A DNA stretch of 64,000 nucleotides from Stenotrophomonas maltophilia (GCF_006970445.1 NZ_CP033877.1:2488750-2552749); one strand, 5' to 3'; positions 16,208-25,552 are shown, counted from the first letter of the stretch. Numbers and translations are program-made. The notes: generated from the letters alone by a model not told the origin.

Positions 16208-19200
16208 CACACCACCTCCTTGGCAGCGGCCGGTACGGCCTCGCCATCAAGCCAATCGATCTTGTCCATCTTGCGTACGATCACGAACTCGTCTCGGTTG
16301 GTACCGCAGGTGCCGTAGTAGTTGAAGCCATAGGCCAGCTGCGCGTAGCCGCCGATCATGTGGGTCGGCTTGAGCACGATGCGGGTCACCGAGTTGTGGA
16401 TGCCGCCGCGGGTGCCGGAAATCTCCGAGCCCGGCACGTTGATGATGCGTTCCTGGGCGTGGTACATCATCGCCATGCCCGGCATCACGCGCTGGCTGAC
16501 CACCGCACGGGCGGCGATCGCACCGTTGACGTTGAACAGCTCGATCCAGTCGTTGTCGACGATGCCGGCGCTGCGCGCGTCGTCCTCGCTGATCCACACG
16601 ATCGGGCCGCCACGCGACAGCGTCTGCATGATCAGGTTGTCGCTGTAGGTGCTGTGGATGCCCCACTTCTGGTGCGGGGTGATCCAGTTCAGCACGATCT
16701 CCTTGTTGCCGTTCGGGCGCTGGTTCAGCAGCGGCTCCACCGTGCGCGTGTTGACTGGCGGGCGATAGCTCATGAAGGCCTCGCCAAAGTCGATCATCCA
16801 CTCGTGGTCCTGGTAGAACTGCTGGCGACCGGTCACGGTGCGCCACGGAATCAGCTCGTGCACGTTGGTATAGCCGGCGTTGTAGCTGACGTTGTCGTCT
16901 TCCAGGCCCGACCAGATCGGCGAGGAAATGATCTTGCGCGGCTGTGCCTGGATGTCACGGAAGCGGATCGCCTCGTGCTCCTTGCCCACGGCCAGGTGGG
17001 TGTGCTCGCGGCCGGTGAAGGTGCCCAGCGATTCCCAGGCCTTCACCGCCACGTGGCCGTTGGTTTCCGGCGCCAGGTGCAGGATCACTTCGGCCGCGTC
17101 GATCGCGGTCGAGATGGCCGGGCGGCCCTGGCTTACGCCTTCTTCGTGCACGGTGTGGTTCAACTTGCCGAGGAACTCGACCTCGTGCTTCGTGTCCCAG
17201 CTCATGCCCTTGCCGCCGTTGCCCTGCTTGTCCAGCAGTGGGCCGAGCGAGGTGAACTTGCGGTACAGGTTCGGGTAGTCACGCTCCACCACCGTCATCG
17301 ACGGCATGGTCTGGCCCGGAATGGCCTCGCACTCGCCCTTCTTCCAGTCGGCCACGCCGAACGGCATGCCCAGCTCGTTGGGGGTGTCGTGCAGGGTCGG
17401 CACCAGCACCAGGTCCTTCTCCACACCCAGCACGCCCGGCGCCATCTCGCTCACGGTGCGGGCCACCTCCTTGAAGATGTCCCAGTCGCTGCGCGATTCC
17501 CACGCAGGGTCCACCGCCTTCGACAGCGGGTGGATGAACGGGTGCATGTCCGAGGTGTTGAGGTCGTCCTTCTCGTACCAGGTTGCCGTCGGCAGCACGA
17601 TGTCCGAGTACAGCGCGGTGGTGCACATGCGGAAGTCGAGCGTGACCAGCAGGTCCAGCTTGCCTTCCGGCGCCTCGTCGCGCCACTTCACCTCCTGCGG
17701 CTTCACTGCGCCCATTTCGCCCAGGTCCTTGCCCTGCAGCCCGTGGCGCGTACCCAGCAGGTGCCGCAGCATGTACTCGTGGCCCTTGCCCGAGGAACCG
17801 AGCAGGTTCGAGCGCCAGATGAACATCATGCGCGGGTGGTTCTGGCTGGCGTCCGGGTCGGCGAAGGCGAAATCCAGCGAGCCATCCTTGAACTTGCCCA
17901 GCGCGTAGTCCGCCGGGGCCACGCCGGCCGCTTCGGCCTCGCGTACCAGCTGCAGCGGGTTGCGGTCCAGCTGCGGGGTGCTCGGTAGCCAGCCCATGCG
18001 CACCGCGCGCAGGTTCAGGTCGGCCAGGCTGCCGCCGTACTTGCTCGCATCGGCCAGCGGCGACAGCAGTTCGTCCACCTGCAGCTTCTCGTAGCGCCAC
18101 TGCCCGGTGTTGAAGTAGAAGAACGAAGTGCCGTTCATGTGGCGCGGCGGCTTGCTCCAGTCCAGGCCGAACGCGAGCGGCTGCCAGCCGGTCTGCGGGC
18201 GCAGCTTTTCCTGGCCCACGTAATGCGCCCAGCCGCCACCGGTCTGGCCCACGCAGCCGCACATGATCAACATGTTGATCAGGCCGCGGTAGTTCATGTC
18301 GTTGTGGAACCAGTGGTTCATGCCCGCGCCGACGATGATCATCGAACGGCCATGGGTCTTGTCGGCGGTACGCGCGAACTCGCGGGCGATCTCGATCACC
18401 TCGGCGCGCGACACGCCGGTGATGCGCTCCTGCCACGCCGGCGTGCCCGGCACCATGTCATCGAAGCTCGATGCCACGTTGCCGCCGCCAAAGCCACGGT
18501 CCACGCCGTACTGGGCCAGCAGCAGGTCGTAGACCGTGGCCACCAGCGTCTCGCCGCCGTCGGCCGTGGCCAGCCGGCGCACCGGAATGTTGCGGTCCAG
18601 TACTTCTTCGGCCGGTGCAGCGGTCCAGCCATCGCTTTCAATGCCACCGAAGTACGGGAAGCTCACCGCCTCGATGCCGTCGTTGGCGTCGGACAAGCTC
18701 AGGCGCAGGCGTGTGTCGGCGCCGTTGCTGGCCTTCTCTTCGATGTTCCAGCGACCCTTCTCACCCCAGCGGAAACCGATCGAGCCATTGGGCACCACGA
18801 TCTGGCCACTGTTCTCGTCGTAGGCCAGGGTCTTCCAGTCCGGGTTGTTGGCTTCACCCAGCCCGCCCAGCTCACTGGCACGCAGGAAGCGGCCCGCCAC
18901 CAGGCGGCCATCGTCGCGACGCTCCAGGCGCACCAGCATCGGCATGTCCGAGTACTGGCGGCAGTAGTCCTGGAAATACTGCGAGGGCGAATCCACATGG
19001 AACTCGCGCAGGATCACATGACCGAAGGCAAAGGCCAGTGCCGCGTCGGTGCCCTGCTTGGGGTGCAGCCAGTGGTCGGTCAGCTTGGCCAGCTCGGAAT
19101 AGTCCGGGCAGATCGCCACCGTCTTGGTGCCGTTGTAGCGCGCCTCGGTGAAGAAGTGCGCATCGGGCGTACGCGTCTGCGGCACGTTCGAGCCCCAGGC

Positions 19201-19950
19201 GATGATGTAGCGGCTGTTGTACCAGTCGGCCGATTCGGGCACGTCGGTCTGCTCGCCCCAGATCTGCGGCGAGGCCGGCGGAAGGTCGCAGTACCAGTCG
19301 TAGAAGGACAGGCAGGCGCCGCCCAGCAGCGAAAGGTAACGCGCGCCGGCGGCATAGGACACCATCGACATCGCCGGAATCGGCGAGAACCCCACCACGC
19401 GGTCCGGGCCGTACTGCTTCACCGTGTACAGGTTGGAGGCGGCGATGATCTCGTTGGCCTCTTCCCATTGCAGGCGCACGAAGCCGCCCATGCCGCGGCG
19501 GGTCTTGTACGAACGCGCCTTCTCCTTGTCCTCCACGATGCTGGCCCAGGCATCGACCGGGGCCTTGCTCTTGCGCGCTTCGCGCCACAGGCGCAGCAGC
19601 GTGCCGCGGATCAGCGGGTACTTCAGACGGTTGGCGCTGTACAGGTACCAGGAATAGCTGGCGCCACGCGGGCAGCCACGCGGTTCATGGTTGGGCAGGT
19701 CCGGGCGCGTGCGCGGGTAATCGGTCTGCTGGGTTTCCCAGGTGACCAGGCCGTTCTTGACGTAGATCTTCCAGCTGCAGGAGCCGGTGCAGTTCACGCC
19801 GTGGGTGGATCGCACGATCTTGTCGTACTGCCAGCGCGCGCGGTAACTGTTTTCCCAGTCGCGGCCCTCGCTCTTGGCAAATCCATGGCCATCGGCAAAG
19901 GTCTGGGGGTCACGCTTGAAGAACTGCAAGCGATCGAGGAAATAACTCAT
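16207..19950 (-). CDS. narG: Respiratory nitrate reductase alpha subunit (Mo-bisMGD)
   Basis: 1247 residues, as in E. coli. The FS0 cluster ligands are His50, Cys54, Cys58 and Cys93, at the same numbers as in E. coli. The molybdenum-ligand region SLLGGACLSFYDWYCDLPPA is intact. The C-terminal molybdopterin-dinucleotide binding domain includes VWISEDDARSAGIVDNDWIE. It reduces nitrate to nitrite in the cytoplasm while attached to NarHI. The start at 19950 is MSYFLDRLQFF, the usual NarG start. It lies 72 bp after narK2. Confidence 0.98.
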   Translation of the reverse strand: MSYFLDRLQFFKRDPQTFADGHGFAKSEGRDWENSYRARWQYDKIVRSTHGVNCTGSCSWKIYVKNGLVTWETQQTDYPRTRPDLPNHEPRGCPRGASYSWYLYSANRLKYPLIRGTLLRLWREARKSKAPVDAWASIVEDKEKARSYKTRRGMGGFVRLQWEEANEIIAASNLYTVKQYGPDRVVGFSPIPAMSMVSYAAGARYLSLLGGACLSFYDWYCDLPPASPQIWGEQTDVPESADWYNSRYIIAWGSNVPQTRTPDAHFFTEARYNGTKTVAICPDYSELAKLTDHWLHPKQGTDAALAFAFGHVILREFHVDSPSQYFQDYCRQYSDMPMLVRLERRDDGRLVAGRFLRASELGGLGEANNPDWKTLAYDENSGQIVVPNGSIGFRWGEKGRWNIEEKASNGADTRLRLSLSDANDGIEAVSFPYFGGIESDGWTAAPAEEVLDRNIPVRRLATADGGETLVATVYDLLLAQYGVDRGFGGGNVASSFDDMVPGTPAWQERITGVSRAEVIEIAREFARTADKTHGRSMIIVGAGMNHWFHNDMNYRGLINMLIMCGCVGQTGGGWAHYVGQEKLRPQTGWQPLAFGLDWSKPPRHMNGTSFFYFNTGQWRYEKLQVDELLSPLADASKYGGSLADLNLRAVRMGWLPSTPQLDRNPLQLVREAEAAGVAPADYALGKFKDGSLDFAFADPDASQNHPRMMFIWRSNLLGSSGKGHEYMLRHLLGTRHGLQGKDLGEMGAVKPQEVKWRDEAPEGKLDLLVTLDFRMCTTALYSDIVLPTATWYEKDDLNTSDMHPFIHPLSKAVDPAWESRSDWDIFKEVARTVSEMAPGVLGVEKDLVLVPTLHDTPNELGMPFGVADWKKGECEAIPGQTMPSMTVVERDYPNLYRKFTSLGPLLDKQGNGGKGMSWDTKHEVEFLGKLNHTVHEEGVSQGRPAISTAIDAAEVILHLAPETNGHVAVKAWESLGTFTGREHTHLAVGKEHEAIRFRDIQAQPRKIISSPIWSGLEDDNVSYNAGYTNVHELIPWRTVTGRQQFYQDHEWMIDFGEAFMSYRPPVNTRTVEPLLNQRPNGNKEIVLNWITPHQKWGIHSTYSDNLIMQTLSRGGPIVWISEDDARSAGIVDNDWIELFNVNGAIAARAVVSQRVMPGMAMMYHAQERIINVPGSEISGTRGGIHNSVTRIVLKPTHMIGGYAQLAYGFNYYGTCGTNRDEFVIVRKMDKIDWLDGEAVPAAAKEVV

Positions 19951-20022
19951 CGGGGATCTCCCTTTGCGGACATCGGCATCGTGGCTGTGTGTGTCATCTG
20001 GCTGCGGTGCGTTTTCATGTCG

Positions 20023-21441
20023 TCAGCAGGGTGTCTCGGCACCGCGCCGGTAGTACCACCACCAGGTCACGGCCAGGCAGGTGACATAGAAAACAACGAA
20101 TCCGTACAGCGCCATGTCGGGGCTGCCGGTCAACGTAATGGACGAGCCGTAGCTCTTGGGAATGAAGAAACCGCCGTAGGCGCCGATCGCACCGGAGAAG
20201 CCGACCACCGCGGCCGATTCGATGCTGGCCTGGTGCGCGGCCGTGGCCTTGCCCTCAGCGTTGTCGTTGGCCGACCAGCGCTCATGGAGGGTGCGGAAGA
20301 TCACCGGAATCATGCGGAAGGTGGTGCCGTTGCCGATGCCACTGAGCACGAACAGCGCCATGAAGCTGAGCAGGAAGCCGTAGAAGTTGCCGCCCTGGCC
20401 GTCACTGGGCAGGAAGTGCAGCACGCCGAACACCGCGGCGATCATCAGCGCGAACACCCAGAAGGTCAGGCGTGCGCCGCCCCAGCGGTCGGCCATGCTG
20501 CCACCCACCGAGCGCATCAGTGCGCCCAGCAGCGGGCCGATGAAGGCGTAGGCCAGCGGGTTCACGTGCGGGAACTGGCTCTTCACCAGCATCGGGAAGC
20601 CGGCCGAGAAACCGATGTAGGAACCGAAGGTGCCGATATACAGCCAGCACATCAGCCAGTTGTGCTTGCGGCGGAAGATCACCGCCTGCTCGGAGAACGA
20701 CGAGCGGGCGCTGGTCAGGTCGTTCATGCCGAACCAGGCCGCGACGGCGCACAGCGCGATGGCCGGCACCCAGATGAAACCGGCGTTCTGCAGGAACAGC
20801 GGCGCCCCACCCTCCACCGCGGGCTGCGGCGCACCACCCAGCGCACCGAACACGCCCACGGTGATGACCAGCGGAATCACCGCCTGCGCCACCGACACGC
20901 CCACATTGCCCAGGCCGGCGTTCAGGCCCAGCGCCAGGCCCTGCTTCTGCTTGGGGTAGAAGAAGGAGATGTTGGACATCGACGACGAGAAGTTCGCACC
21001 GCCGAAGCCACACAGGATCGCGATGGCCACGAACACCCAGTACGGCGTGGCCGGGTCCTGCACCGCAAAGCCGAGCCAGAGCGTCGGCGCCAGCAGCGAC
21101 GCGGTGGACAGCGCGGTCCAGCGGCGGCCGCCGAAGATCGGGATCACGAACGAATAGAAGATGCGCAGGGTCGCGCCGGACAGGCTGGGCAGCGCCACCA
21201 GCCAGAACAGCTGGTCGGTGCTGAAGTTGAAGCCGATCTTCGGCAGGCTGATCGACACCGCCGAGAACAGCACCCAGACCGAGAAGGCCAGCAGCAGCGA
21301 GGGGATCGAGATGACCAGGTTGCGGGTGGCGACCCGCTTGCCGGTGCGCTCCCAATAGCCGGGGTCCTCCGGCGTCCAGTCGCTGATGACGCGACCGGGA
21401 CTGGCAGTGCTGCGGACAACAGGATCGCTACCGACGGTCAT
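20023..21441 (-). CDS. narK2: Nitrate/nitrite MFS antiporter (NarK/NarK2 type)
   Basis: 472 residues and twelve membrane spans with an N-terminal extension (WTPEDPGYWERTGKRVATRN) seen in E. coli NarK. Nitrate signatures: GFGGANFSSSMSNISFFYPK and GFSGAIGAYGGFFIPKSYG. Start at 21441 (ATG) has GGAG six bases upstream; an in-frame TTG four codons earlier overlaps that site and was rejected. It heads the nar operon. A perfect FNR box at 21538-21551 lies about 100 bp upstream. It should exchange incoming nitrate for nitrite. Confidence 0.94.
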   Translation of the reverse strand: MTVGSDPVVRSTASPGRVISDWTPEDPGYWERTGKRVATRNLVISIPSLLLAFSVWVLFSAVSISLPKIGFNFSTDQLFWLVALPSLSGATLRIFYSFVIPIFGGRRWTALSTASLLAPTLWLGFAVQDPATPYWVFVAIAILCGFGGANFSSSMSNISFFYPKQKQGLALGLNAGLGNVGVSVAQAVIPLVITVGVFGALGGAPQPAVEGGAPLFLQNAGFIWVPAIALCAVAAWFGMNDLTSARSSFSEQAVIFRRKHNWLMCWLYIGTFGSYIGFSAGFPMLVKSQFPHVNPLAYAFIGPLLGALMRSVGGSMADRWGGARLTFWVFALMIAAVFGVLHFLPSDGQGGNFYGFLLSFMALFVLSGIGNGTTFRMIPVIFRTLHERWSANDNAEGKATAAHQASIESAAVVGFSGAIGAYGGFFIPKSYGSSITLTGSPDMALYGFVVFYVTCLAVTWWWYYRRGAETPC

Positions 21442-21537
21442 ACATGGCTCCAAGGCTGTGGAATGACGTGGGTACTGCGTTTCAAGTTGTAACCCGTCGT
21501 CATGCAGCCATTAGGCCGTGCAGCACGGACGACGGGG

Positions 21538-21551
21538 TTGATCTGGATCAA
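21538..21551. promoter_or_regulatory. FNR box of the nar operon
   Basis: TTGATCTGGATCAA matches the FNR consensus at all ten defined bases. Its centre is 104 bp before the narK2 start, so a class II promoter would start transcription near 21503 and leave a leader of about 60 bases. Confidence 0.8.
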
Positions 21552-21586
21552 TCAGGGGCCGGTTTCCACCCTGCCCCTGACAAATG

Positions 21587-21952
21587 TCAAACCGATGAAG
21601 CGGTGCTGCGGCGGGTCACCCCGCGCTGGCGCACGCTGTCGCGCACGTCCACATCGAACTGCAGCTGAAGCTGGCTGCCGTCTTCCAGGGCAATGTCGAA
21701 TGGCAGGCCATCCCGGCACGGCAGCCGTCCCGCCAAGGCCTCGACTGCCGAGCGCGGCAGTATCAGGCGGCAGAAGGTGCCACCATCGAGCAGCACCGGC
21801 TGCTCGCCGCCATGCAGCGACACCGCCATGCCCCAGCCCTCGATACCGCCAAAGCGGGTCATGTTCTCGACCGATTCACCGGCCAGCAGGCGCGCCAGTT
21901 CGGCCTCGTCCAGGCGAAGCCGTACCGATTGGTCCTGCAACTGCACTTTCAT
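21587..21952 (-). CDS. Small protein, probably DUF7009 family, coupled to mobA
   Basis: 121 residues starting MKVQLQDQSVRLRLDEAEL and rich in beta strands: repeated short strands such as LFDGGTF-like PVLLDGGTFCRLILPR and PFDIALEDGSQLQLQFDVDV. No signal peptide, membrane span or catalytic motif is visible. It starts inside the mobA stop codon (4-bp overlap) and so is translated with MobA, which ties it to molybdenum cofactor formation. I recall similar proteins as DUF7009, but I cannot confirm the family. Confidence 0.7.
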   Translation of the reverse strand: MKVQLQDQSVRLRLDEAELARLLAGESVENMTRFGGIEGWGMAVSLHGGEQPVLLDGGTFCRLILPRSAVEALAGRLPCRDGLPFDIALEDGSQLQLQFDVDVRDSVRQRGVTRRSTASSV

Positions 21953-22491
21953 GACGCAACATCCTCCCATTGTTCGGGGGTATTGCAGTTGACCAGCCCG
22001 GCCTCGTCAACCGGCGCCAGGGCCACGGAATTCACGCCAAGACGACCCTGCAGGGCCTGCAGCGAGCGCGGACCGTCCGCGTCGTCCAGCATCGATCCAA
22101 GTACATTGCGACAAGCATCGTCTATATCCACCAGCATGGGCAGGGGGTGACCGGCAAAGATCGTGCATGGACCGCGATGGCCGTCACGCAATTGCTGCAG
22201 CAATCGCGGCGGCAGCAACGGCGTATCCACCGGCACTACCCAGGCCGGGCCATCGGGCATGCGCATCGCCACGCTGTAGAGCCCGCCCAGCGGCCCACAA
22301 CGTGCCACGCGGTCCGGCACGCCGCCGAAGGCCGGATAATTTCCGCTGACCCAGACCGCGCGCGCGCCAGCCTGCATCAACAGGCCCCGCATGTGCTCCA
22401 GCAGCGTGCGGCCCTGCCACGGCAGCAGTGCCTTGTCGCGCCCCATCCGGCTGGACAGGCCGCCGGCCAGCACGATGCCGTTGACGCTCAT
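21949..22491 (-). CDS. mobA: Molybdenum cofactor guanylyltransferase
   Basis: 180 residues with the nucleotidyltransferase start VNGIVLAGGLSSRMGRDKAL (GTP-binding loop), PLGGLYSVAMRM, and VVPVDTPLLPP, where the Asp binds the metal ion. The end NCNTPEQWEDV is also typical. It attaches GMP to molybdopterin to make the MGD form required by NarG. A SMAG-like palindrome lies in the 36 bp between it and moaE. Confidence 0.93.
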   Translation of the reverse strand: MSVNGIVLAGGLSSRMGRDKALLPWQGRTLLEHMRGLLMQAGARAVWVSGNYPAFGGVPDRVARCGPLGGLYSVAMRMPDGPAWVVPVDTPLLPPRLLQQLRDGHRGPCTIFAGHPLPMLVDIDDACRNVLGSMLDDADGPRSLQALQGRLGVNSVALAPVDEAGLVNCNTPEQWEDVAS

Positions 22492-22495
22492 CGCA

Positions 22496-22520
22496 GTAGA
22501 GCCACGCCATGCGTGGCTGC
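22496..22520. repeat. SMAG-like palindrome inside the moa operon
   Basis: A GTAG head followed by AGCCACGC and GCGTGGCT arms around a short centre. It sits between moaE and mobA and may lower read-through or set mRNA stability. Confidence 0.65.
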
Positions 22521-22527
22521 AGCGGGC

Positions 22528-23028
22528 TCAATGCTGGTGATCGTGCGCATGGTCATGGGCATGTGCGGGTTCGCTGTCCGCATGGCACAGGCTGCAGCCC
22601 TCGCTCCACTCGCTGTCGCCGTCCTCGTAATGCTCCTGCTTCCAGATCGGGCACTGGTGCTTGACCACCTCGATCAACTGCCGGCATGCGCGGAACGCCT
22701 CGTCACGGTGCGGGCTGCCCGCCGCCACCACCACCGCCACATCACCAATGCCCAACCGGCCCTTGGCATGGGCCACATACAGCTTCAGCTTCGGACCGAA
22801 CGCCGCCTCGACCTCGGCGGCCAGGCGCTTGAACTCGTTCAACACCAGCGGCTCGAACAGGTCGTAGGTGATCCCGGTCACCGGCCGACCGATGTTGACG
22901 TCACGCACCTTGCCGATGAATACGTCGATGCCACCGAAGCCCGGATCGGAGACGGCAGCGATGCCTTCGACTGGATCGATCGCCGCCTGCGCGCGGTCCA
23001 CCACCTTCGCGATGATCTTCTCGCTCAT
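22528..23028 (-). CDS. moaE: Molybdopterin synthase large subunit with a histidine-rich tail
   Basis: 166 residues. Family blocks include GGIDVFIGKVRDVNIGR, ITYDLFEPLVLNEF, and the active-site region VAHAKGRLGIGDVAVVVAAG with HRDEAF and CPIWKQEHYEDG. MoaE converts precursor Z (cPMP) into molybdopterin using sulfur from MoaD. The last 15 residues are AHAHDHAHDHQH-like and preceded by CSLCHADSEP; this Cys- and His-rich tail is an extension not seen in E. coli MoaE and could bind zinc, copper or nickel. It follows moaD by 3 bp. Confidence 0.93.
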   Translation of the reverse strand: MSEKIIAKVVDRAQAAIDPVEGIAAVSDPGFGGIDVFIGKVRDVNIGRPVTGITYDLFEPLVLNEFKRLAAEVEAAFGPKLKLYVAHAKGRLGIGDVAVVVAAGSPHRDEAFRACRQLIEVVKHQCPIWKQEHYEDGDSEWSEGCSLCHADSEPAHAHDHAHDHQH

Positions 23029-23031
23029 CAC

Positions 23032-23295
23032 TCAGCCCCCGCTCACCGGCGGCAGGATCGCCACCCGGCCGTCATCGGGCAGCGCCTCGTGGTCACGCAG
23101 CACGCGCTGCTGGTCGGCAAACGCCGAATAATCCAGCAGGCCCGCGCGGAAACCCGGCCAACGCACCGGCAGCAGCTCGCGCAGCGCCTGGCGCAGATCG
23201 GCCACGGTGCCACCGGCCACATCCACGGCGATCTCGCGGCTGGCATCCAGATCTGAAAACGCGCCGAACAACTGCAGATTCACTTGTTTCATCAT
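23032..23295 (-). CDS. moaD: Molybdopterin synthase sulfur carrier subunit
   Basis: 87 residues with a ubiquitin-like fold, starting KQVNLQLFGAFSDL and ending in the conserved Gly-Gly (AILPPVSGG). The C-terminal glycine is the site of thiocarboxylate formation. Two adjacent ATGs (23295 and 23292) overlap the moeA stop; either may be used. It pairs with MoaE directly downstream. Confidence 0.93.
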   Translation of the reverse strand: MMKQVNLQLFGAFSDLDASREIAVDVAGGTVADLRQALRELLPVRWPGFRAGLLDYSAFADQQRVLRDHEALPDDGRVAILPPVSGG

Positions 23296-24545
23296 GACTC
23301 CTGGCTCACCAGCTGCACCGGTTCGTGGTGACCCCAGCCCTGCACGCGCACGTAGGTGCCAGCACTGGCCAGGTCTCCCTCGGCCTCCAGCACCACCCAG
23401 GCGTTGGCCTGCAGCATGGACATCAAACGGAACGACTCCTGCCCGGACAGCACGCGCGCGCTCAGGCGCCCCTGCCCGTCCATTTCCACCCGCGCACGCG
23501 CGTGGAAGCGCAGGCCCGGCGGCTTGCGCACGTCGGCCTGCAGCGGCAGCTGCAACACGGTTTCCGGTGCCAACCCCAGCAGGCGGCGCAGCACCGGCTC
23601 GACGAAGAAGCGCTGGCCCACGGCAGCGGAGACCGGGTTGCCCGGCAGGCCGAAATACAGCGCACCATTGGGCAGCACCGCGAACAGCAGCGGCTTGCCC
23701 GGGCGGATCGCCACCTTGTGGAAGACGATGCGCGCACCACGGCCGCGCAGCGCATCGGGAACGAAATCGTAGCGACCAGCCGACACCGCGCCGGTGCTGA
23801 TCAGCACCTGCGCGCCAGCGCCCAGCGCCTCATCCAGCACCGCATTGAACGCGGCCACGTCATCGCCCACGGTGCCCTGCCACACCACCTCGGCGCCGGC
23901 CGCCTGCAGGCGACCCACCAGATACGGCCGGTTGCTGTCACGGATCTGGCCGGATTCCAGCGTCTGCGCCGCCTCCGTCACCAGCTCCTTGCCGGTGGCG
24001 ATCACTGCCGCCTTCGGCCGCGCCACCACCGCCACCTGGCCCACGCCGATGGCATGCAGCAGGGTGCGCGCATTGATGTCCAGCACCTGCCCGGCCTGCA
24101 GCACACGTTCGCCGTCGCTCACATCCTGGCCGCGCAGGCGCACGTTCTGGCCCGGCTTGACCGTGCCCTTCAAGGCGATGCGGGTCGGGCGTCCCTCCTC
24201 GCTGGCGAGCACGTCCACGTTCTCGACCGGCACCACCGTATCCAGCCCAACCGGCATGCGCGCGCCGGTCATGATTTCCCAGGCACCCTCGCCGCCTTCG
24301 GCGCCGGCATCGCCGGCTGCCTGCCAGCCCTGCACGGCAAATTCGGTACCGGCTTCGAACGTCGCGCCGTTGGCGCGCAGCGCGAAACCGTCCATCGCAG
24401 AATTGTCGAACGGCGGCAGCGACTGCTCACTGATGATGTCACTGGCCAGAGTGCGGCCGCCGGCCTCATGCAGCGGCAGGCGCTCGGCCGGCAGCGGCGT
24501 GGCCGCATCCAGCAGGTGCTGCAAGGCTTCGCTATAGGCAATCAT
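23292..24545 (-). CDS. moeA: Molybdopterin molybdenumtransferase
   Basis: 417 residues. MoeA landmarks: PPFDNSAMDGFALRA near residue 55, IMTGARMPVGLDTVVPVENV, GQNVRLRGQDV, the nucleotide-like loop VLISTGAVSAGRYDFV and FGLPGNPVSAAV. In E. coli the corresponding loop reads SGGVSVG, so the Gly-Gly-Val stretch is here Thr-Gly-Ala-Val. It inserts molybdenum into adenylylated molybdopterin. The start overlaps the moaCB stop codon. Confidence 0.95.
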   Translation of the reverse strand: MIAYSEALQHLLDAATPLPAERLPLHEAGGRTLASDIISEQSLPPFDNSAMDGFALRANGATFEAGTEFAVQGWQAAGDAGAEGGEGAWEIMTGARMPVGLDTVVPVENVDVLASEEGRPTRIALKGTVKPGQNVRLRGQDVSDGERVLQAGQVLDINARTLLHAIGVGQVAVVARPKAAVIATGKELVTEAAQTLESGQIRDSNRPYLVGRLQAAGAEVVWQGTVGDDVAAFNAVLDEALGAGAQVLISTGAVSAGRYDFVPDALRGRGARIVFHKVAIRPGKPLLFAVLPNGALYFGLPGNPVSAAVGQRFFVEPVLRRLLGLAPETVLQLPLQADVRKPPGLRFHARARVEMDGQGRLSARVLSGQESFRLMSMLQANAWVVLEAEGDLASAGTYVRVQGWGHHEPVQLVSQES

Positions 24546-25552
24546 CAGTGGCCACCACCGTCGACCATCGCCAAGGCGTGGCCCAGCACCGGCGCCAGGA
24601 TATCCAGGCACTGCGCCGCCGCCTTCGGGCTGCCCGGCAGCGCGAACACCAGCATGTTGCCCAGCTGCACCACCTCGGCGCGGCTCAGCCAGGCCATCGG
24701 CGTGTGCTGTGCGCTCAGTGCCCGCACCATCTGCGCCAGGCCATGCACCGGCCGCGCGTTCAGGGAACGCAGCGCCTCCGGGGTCAGGTCACGCGGGCCC
24801 AGCCCGGTACCGCCGGTGCACAGGCACAGGCGCACACCGTCGGCGGCCAAGGCCTGCAGGCGGCCCGCCAATGGCTCGATGCCATCAGGCAACACCTCGG
24901 CGGCCACGACCTCACCGCCCAGCTTTTTCAGGCCGGTCACCAGGGTCGGGCCAGAGATATCTTCATAGGTGCCCTCGCTGGCGCGATCGCTCAGCGTGAT
25001 CACCGCGCAGGCCGCGCCCTCCAGGCCCTTCGGCGCACGCGGCTTGAAGCGCGTGCGCTCGGCATCGTCCATGCCGTCGGGGTGCAGCCAGACACCGCGC
25101 TTGCCGCCTTCCTTGAACAGCAGGCGGATGCCTTCGATGCGCAGCGCCGGTTCCACCGGCTTGCTCAGGTCGTACAGGGTCAGCAGCGCCGCGTTGACGC
25201 CGGCCAGTGCCTCCATCTCCACGCCGGTGCGCGCCTCGCTGGCGCACTCGCACCACACGCGGATCGCCTGCCGTTCCGGTACCGGCGCGCAGAACACCTG
25301 CACCAGTTCCAGCGGCAGCGGGTGGCACAGCGGCATCAGCATCGAGGCCATCTTGGCGCCCTGCAGGCCGGCAATCTCGGCCATCACCAGCGCATCGCCC
25401 TTGGGCAGGCGGCGCTCGACGATCAGCGGATAGGCCACCGGCCCGGCATGCAGCTCGCCCACCGCCACCGCGCGGCGGCGGGTGATGCGCTTGTCGCGGA
25501 CATCGGCCATATGGAAGGCCGCATTCAATTCCCCACTCATCGTGTTGCTCAT
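24545..25552 (-). CDS. moaCB: Fused MoaC-MoaB/MogA cofactor biosynthesis protein
   Basis: 335 residues joining two enzymes. Residues 1-155 are MoaC (FHMADVRDKRITRRRAVAVG, MLMPLCHPLPLELV, EARTGVEMEALAGV), which makes cPMP from the MoaA product. Residues 165-335 are a MoaB/MogA domain (ITLSDRASEGTYEDISGPTL, CTGGTGLGPRD, NMLVFALPGSPKAA), which adenylylates molybdopterin. A short linker (RTRFKPRAPKGL) separates them. The ATG at 25552 overlaps the moaA stop, with GGAGG touching it; a second ATG at 25540 is possible. Confidence 0.93.
   Translation of the reverse strand: MSNTMSGELNAAFHMADVRDKRITRRRAVAVGELHAGPVAYPLIVERRLPKGDALVMAEIAGLQGAKMASMLMPLCHPLPLELVQVFCAPVPERQAIRVWCECASEARTGVEMEALAGVNAALLTLYDLSKPVEPALRIEGIRLLFKEGGKRGVWLHPDGMDDAERTRFKPRAPKGLEGAACAVITLSDRASEGTYEDISGPTLVTGLKKLGGEVVAAEVLPDGIEPLAGRLQALAADGVRLCLCTGGTGLGPRDLTPEALRSLNARPVHGLAQMVRALSAQHTPMAWLSRAEVVQLGNMLVFALPGSPKAAAQCLDILAPVLGHALAMVDGGGH

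Noticed and set aside
18139..21492. A very long open frame antisense to narG and narK2 (over 1100 codons)
   Set aside because: It is a by-product of high-GC codon bias: rich in Arg, His, Ala and Gly with no domain, while the opposite strand encodes textbook NarG and NarK.
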